Assembly: GCA_040880545.1 (NCBI GenBank)
Contig: JBBDIE010000006.1
Span: 1 to 8,927, forward strand
Length of the DNA: 8,927 bases
Direction: 5' to 3'
Origin: M55B112 sp040880545
GTDB taxonomy: Bacteria > Bacteroidota > Bacteroidia > Bacteroidales > GCA-2748055
Under the pieces are notes generated by a model, which worked only from the letters and a program-made list of their open reading frames with translations, ran no database searches and was not told the DNA's origin. Below are positions 7,275-8,927 of this stretch, one piece after another; within the stretch, counting starts at the first letter, position 1; each line of letters begins with the position of its first letter. A program made the position numbers and the translations under genes.

Positions 7275-7700
7275 CTACGTGTTTTCTTCGTCTCCATAAT
7301 ATTCAACCGAATTATTTTCTGTCTCCTGAAGCTTTACGCAATGGAGCTTTACGCCCAGCTTGCTTATTTCCGGTTCTATCTCTCTCCAGATACCGATGGC
7401 CAGATTCTCCGTGGAGGCAATAATGTGCTTCATGAATTCCACCTCCAAATTTATATTTTTATGATCCAGCCTTACAATCACCTTCTCCCTGATAATATTA
7501 CTGATCTCCTTCAGATCGGCCACATATCCGAACTTCGGATGGACCTCCCCCTTCACGGTTACCCACAGGATATAATTGTGCCCGTGCCAGTTAGGATTGG
7601 CACAATGGCCGTACAGCTCCAGGTTTTCCTTCTCCGAAAGACCGGGTTGAGAAAGACGATGGGCGGCACTGAAACGTTCTCTTCTGGTTAGGTAAACCAT
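7275..7700 (-). CDS. queD: 6-pyruvoyl/6-carboxy-tetrahydropterin synthase family (PTPS/QueD)
   Basis: This 141-residue T-fold enzyme acts on dihydroneopterin triphosphate, the product of FolE encoded 9 bp downstream. Zinc ligands are H14 (FSAAHRL), H39 and H41 (HGHNY). C33 is the catalytic cysteine, and D79/H80 in LDHKN complete the triad. STEN (96-99) and E126 in LQETENN fit pterin-binding positions. The active-site spacing is C-x5-HGH (CANPNWHGH), matching mammalian PTPS (CNNPNGHGH) rather than the C-x3-HGH of E. coli QueD. The tail ETENNSVEYYGDE also looks PTPS-like. Bacterial members of this type are usually annotated QueD, and some make both products, so 6-carboxy-tetrahydropterin (queuosine) versus 6-pyruvoyl-tetrahydropterin cannot be decided here. 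No queC, queE or queF is nearby. It leads the minus-strand set, and a candidate promoter lies about 30 bp upstream of the ATG. Confidence 0.88.
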   Translation of the reverse strand: MVYLTRRERFSAAHRLSQPGLSEKENLELYGHCANPNWHGHNYILWVTVKGEVHPKFGYVADLKEISNIIREKVIVRLDHKNINLEVEFMKHIIASTENLAIGIWREIEPEISKLGVKLHCVKLQETENNSVEYYGDEENT

Positions 7701-7732
7701 AACTGAATAACCTTATCCGATTAATTAAAGTT

Positions 7733-7740
7733 CAAAAGTA
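7733..7740 (-). promoter_or_regulatory. Candidate Bacteroidota -7 element for queD-folE
   Basis: The minus strand reads TACTTTTG, matching TAnnTTTG, 32 bp upstream of the queD ATG in the divergent gap. No convincing -33 TTTG lies at the usual spacing (TGTG at a slightly short distance is the nearest). Position and match make it the best available promoter candidate for this minus-strand group. Confidence 0.4.
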
Positions 7741-7809
7741 ATAAATATTCAACATCCCACATCCTGGCAGGTAACTGAAAACCGGATAGGGCCTTTTACG
7801 CAATTCCAT

Positions 7810-7817
7810 TATCTTTG
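7810..7817 (+). promoter_or_regulatory. Candidate Bacteroidota -7 element for hldD
   Basis: The plus strand reads TATCTTTG, an exact TAnnTTTG match, 16 bp before the hldD ATG. It directly abuts the purine-rich AAAAAAGG (7818-7825), a plausible ribosome-binding site 8 bp before the ATG. If both are used, the transcript would begin within or just before that site, giving a very short leader. No good -33 TTTG is visible. Confidence 0.4.
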
Positions 7818-7833
7818 AAAAAAGGTTTGTACC

Positions 7834-8787
7834 ATGATCGTAGTAACAGGAGCAGCAGGATTTATCGGAAGCAATATTGTTGAAGGACTTAATCAGCGAG
7901 GTTACAGGGACATTGTTCTTGTGGATGATTTCAGCAATGGTTCCAAATTGCGGAATTACCAGTCAATGACCTATTCTTCGCAGGTCAACCGTACTACATT
8001 TTTCACATGGATCAGGGAAAACCACAGATTCGTACAAATTGTCATCCACATGGGGGCACGGACCGATACTTCAGAATTTAACTGGGATACCTTTTTGGAG
8101 CTGAACGTGGATTACTCCAAACAGGTATGGGAACATTGTGTTGAGTTCGGACTACCATTGATCTATGCCAGCTCAGCAGCCACCTACGGATTCGGGGAGC
8201 TGGGCTACCATGATACACACGAGATCATTCCCTCACTGAAACCGCTGAACCCCTATGGCAGATCGAAGAATGAATTCGACAAGTGGGCAGTTCAACAGGT
8301 GAGACAGCCTTTTTTCTGGGCCGGATTCAAGTTTTTTAACGTGTACGGTCCGGGCGAATATCATAAAGGAAGAATGGCCTCAGTGGTTTTCCATGCATAC
8401 AACCAGATCCGGGAAACAGGAAAGATGAAGCTGTTCCGTTCGCATCATCCCGAAATATCCGACGGCGAGCAAGCGAGGGATTTCATCTATGTGAAGGATG
8501 TGGCGGATGTGGTGATCCATGCCATGGAGCACAGAGAAACCTCCGGCATCTTCAACCTGGGAACCGGCAGGGCATCCACCTTCCTCGACCTGGTTCGCTA
8601 TACCTTTGCCGCCCTTAAGTTGGAGCCGGAAATCGAATTTATCGATACACCACCCGACATCCGTGACAAATACCAGTACTTCACCGAGGCAAACATGCAG
8701 AAACTCCGTGCTGCGGGTTATGATAAGCCTTTTACTTCTTTGGAAGAGGGAGTGGGGGAGTATATTGCGAAGCTGGAGGCTTTATGA
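7834..8787 (+). CDS. hldD: ADP-L-glycero-D-manno-heptose 6-epimerase
   Basis: HldD (RfaD/WaaD) inverts C6 of ADP-D-glycero-D-manno-heptose to give the L-glycero form used in lipopolysaccharide inner core. It is an NADP-dependent extended short-chain dehydrogenase of 317 residues; E. coli HldD is 310. The Rossmann loop TGAAGFIGSN is at 5-14 and VDDFSNG at 30-36. HMGARTDT (72-79) and YASSAATYG (111-119) are diagnostic. Y141 and K145 (YGRSK) form the YxxxK pair. FFNVYGPGE (167-175) and HKGRMASV (177-184) follow, with K178 at the family's second catalytic-lysine position. RDFIYVKDVADV (215-226) and the C-terminal LRAAGYDKPF (291-300) are also typical. The ATG follows AAAAAAGG by 8 bp. It is the only plus-strand gene, divergent from queD. 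Repeat copy B begins directly after its TGA. No other heptose gene is in the window. Confidence 0.95.
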   Translation: MIVVTGAAGFIGSNIVEGLNQRGYRDIVLVDDFSNGSKLRNYQSMTYSSQVNRTTFFTWIRENHRFVQIVIHMGARTDTSEFNWDTFLELNVDYSKQVWEHCVEFGLPLIYASSAATYGFGELGYHDTHEIIPSLKPLNPYGRSKNEFDKWAVQQVRQPFFWAGFKFFNVYGPGEYHKGRMASVVFHAYNQIRETGKMKLFRSHHPEISDGEQARDFIYVKDVADVVIHAMEHRETSGIFNLGTGRASTFLDLVRYTFAALKLEPEIEFIDTPPDIRDKYQYFTEANMQKLRAAGYDKPFTSLEEGVGEYIAKLEAL

Positions 8788-8855
8788 GTTCATCGTGAGG
8801 GACTTTTTTTAACCACAGAGGACACAGAGAGCAAGCTCTTGAGTGGGGAGTACAG
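8788..8855 (+). repeat. Interspersed CACAGAG-type repeat, copy B
   Basis: The unit starts right after the hldD stop with TTCATCGTGAGGGAC, then T7, AACCACAGAGGACACAGAGAG and AGCAAGCT. Positions 8803-8837 are identical to the reverse complement of 23-57. The tail after 8837 is degenerate (CTTGAGTGGGG in place of TGCACAGAGTT). AGAGC-AA-GCTCT (8828-8839) can fold as a small hairpin. The unit is repeated about 70 bp on as copy C, so B and C form an imperfect tandem pair. No hairpin precedes the T tract, so it is not a standard terminator. Confidence 0.85.
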
Positions 8856-8927
8856 GAATTCATCGTAAGAGTCTTTTTTTTAACCACAGAGGGCGCAGAC
8901 CAGCAAGCTGGCACAGAGTTTAGGGCA
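8856..8927 (+). repeat. Interspersed CACAGAG-type repeat, copy C
   Basis: This is a diverged copy: ATTCATCGTAAGAGTC, T8, AACCACAGAGG, then a variant GCGCAGACC, the shared core AGCAAGCT, and GCACAGAGTT. CCAGC-AA-GCTGG (8900-8911) is a perfect small inverted repeat. The last bases (TTTAGGGCA) align with the tail of copy A, so the window ends inside the element. It has the same orientation as copy B and is inverted relative to copy A. Confidence 0.82.

Noticed and set aside
8732..8914. A 60-codon minus-strand open frame across the repeat copies.
   Set aside because: It is translated from repeat sequence plus the antisense end of hldD, with no conserved protein features.
1..8927. Composite transposon bounded by inverted terminal repeats.
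   Set aside because: No transposase or integrase, no target-site duplication visible, cargo entirely core metabolism, and a second tandem copy at the right end.
8788..8927. CRISPR array from the repeated units at the right end.
   Set aside because: Only two imperfect units are present, similarity extends across the would-be spacer, and no cas gene is nearby.

Overview
The window reads as core chromosome from a member of the Bacteroidota, probably order Bacteroidales. The reasons are gene content with clear family matches, near absence of strong Shine-Dalgarno sites in front of the minus-strand genes, and candidate promoter elements of the Bacteroidota type (TAnnTTTG) in the intergenic gaps. 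The species cannot be named from the sequence alone. Coding density is high. All eight genes look intact, with no frameshift or internal stop and no mobile-element gene, tRNA, rRNA or CRISPR array.

Layout, left to right. Positions 1-73 hold one copy of a short interspersed repeat. From 157 to 7700 seven genes lie on the minus strand. In transcription order they are a PTPS/QueD-family pterin synthase (7275-7700), folE (6627-7265), fabD (5639-6511), thrA (3141-5567), an HxpB/YniC-like HAD phosphatase (2380-3042), thrB (1457-2383) and thrC (157-1455). A 133-bp divergent intergenic region (7701-7833) separates these from hldD on the plus strand (7834-8787). Two further copies of the repeat, about 70 bp apart, fill 8788-8927. 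No gene-free stretch exceeds 300 bp.

How the genes work together. ThrA (bifunctional aspartate kinase and homoserine dehydrogenase), ThrB and ThrC cover the steps from aspartate to threonine except aspartate-semialdehyde dehydrogenase, which is not in this window. The phosphatase, thrB and thrC are tightly packed: a 4-bp ATGA overlap, then a 1-bp gap. FolE makes 7,8-dihydroneopterin triphosphate from GTP, and the adjacent PTPS/QueD-family enzyme uses that product, so these two form a pterin/queuosine module 9 bp apart. FabD loads malonyl groups onto acyl carrier protein for fatty-acid synthesis. HldD makes ADP-L-glycero-D-manno-heptose for lipopolysaccharide, consistent with a Gram-negative envelope.

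Most of the window is ordinary housekeeping DNA. The points worth a second look are: the repeat copies at both ends, with both window edges falling inside a copy; a hexitol-phosphatase-like gene embedded in the threonine operon; and a C-x5-HGH active-site motif in the 'queD' gene, which resembles eukaryotic-type 6-pyruvoyl-tetrahydropterin synthase more than E. coli QueD. I found no convincing sign of a wholly new biological system.
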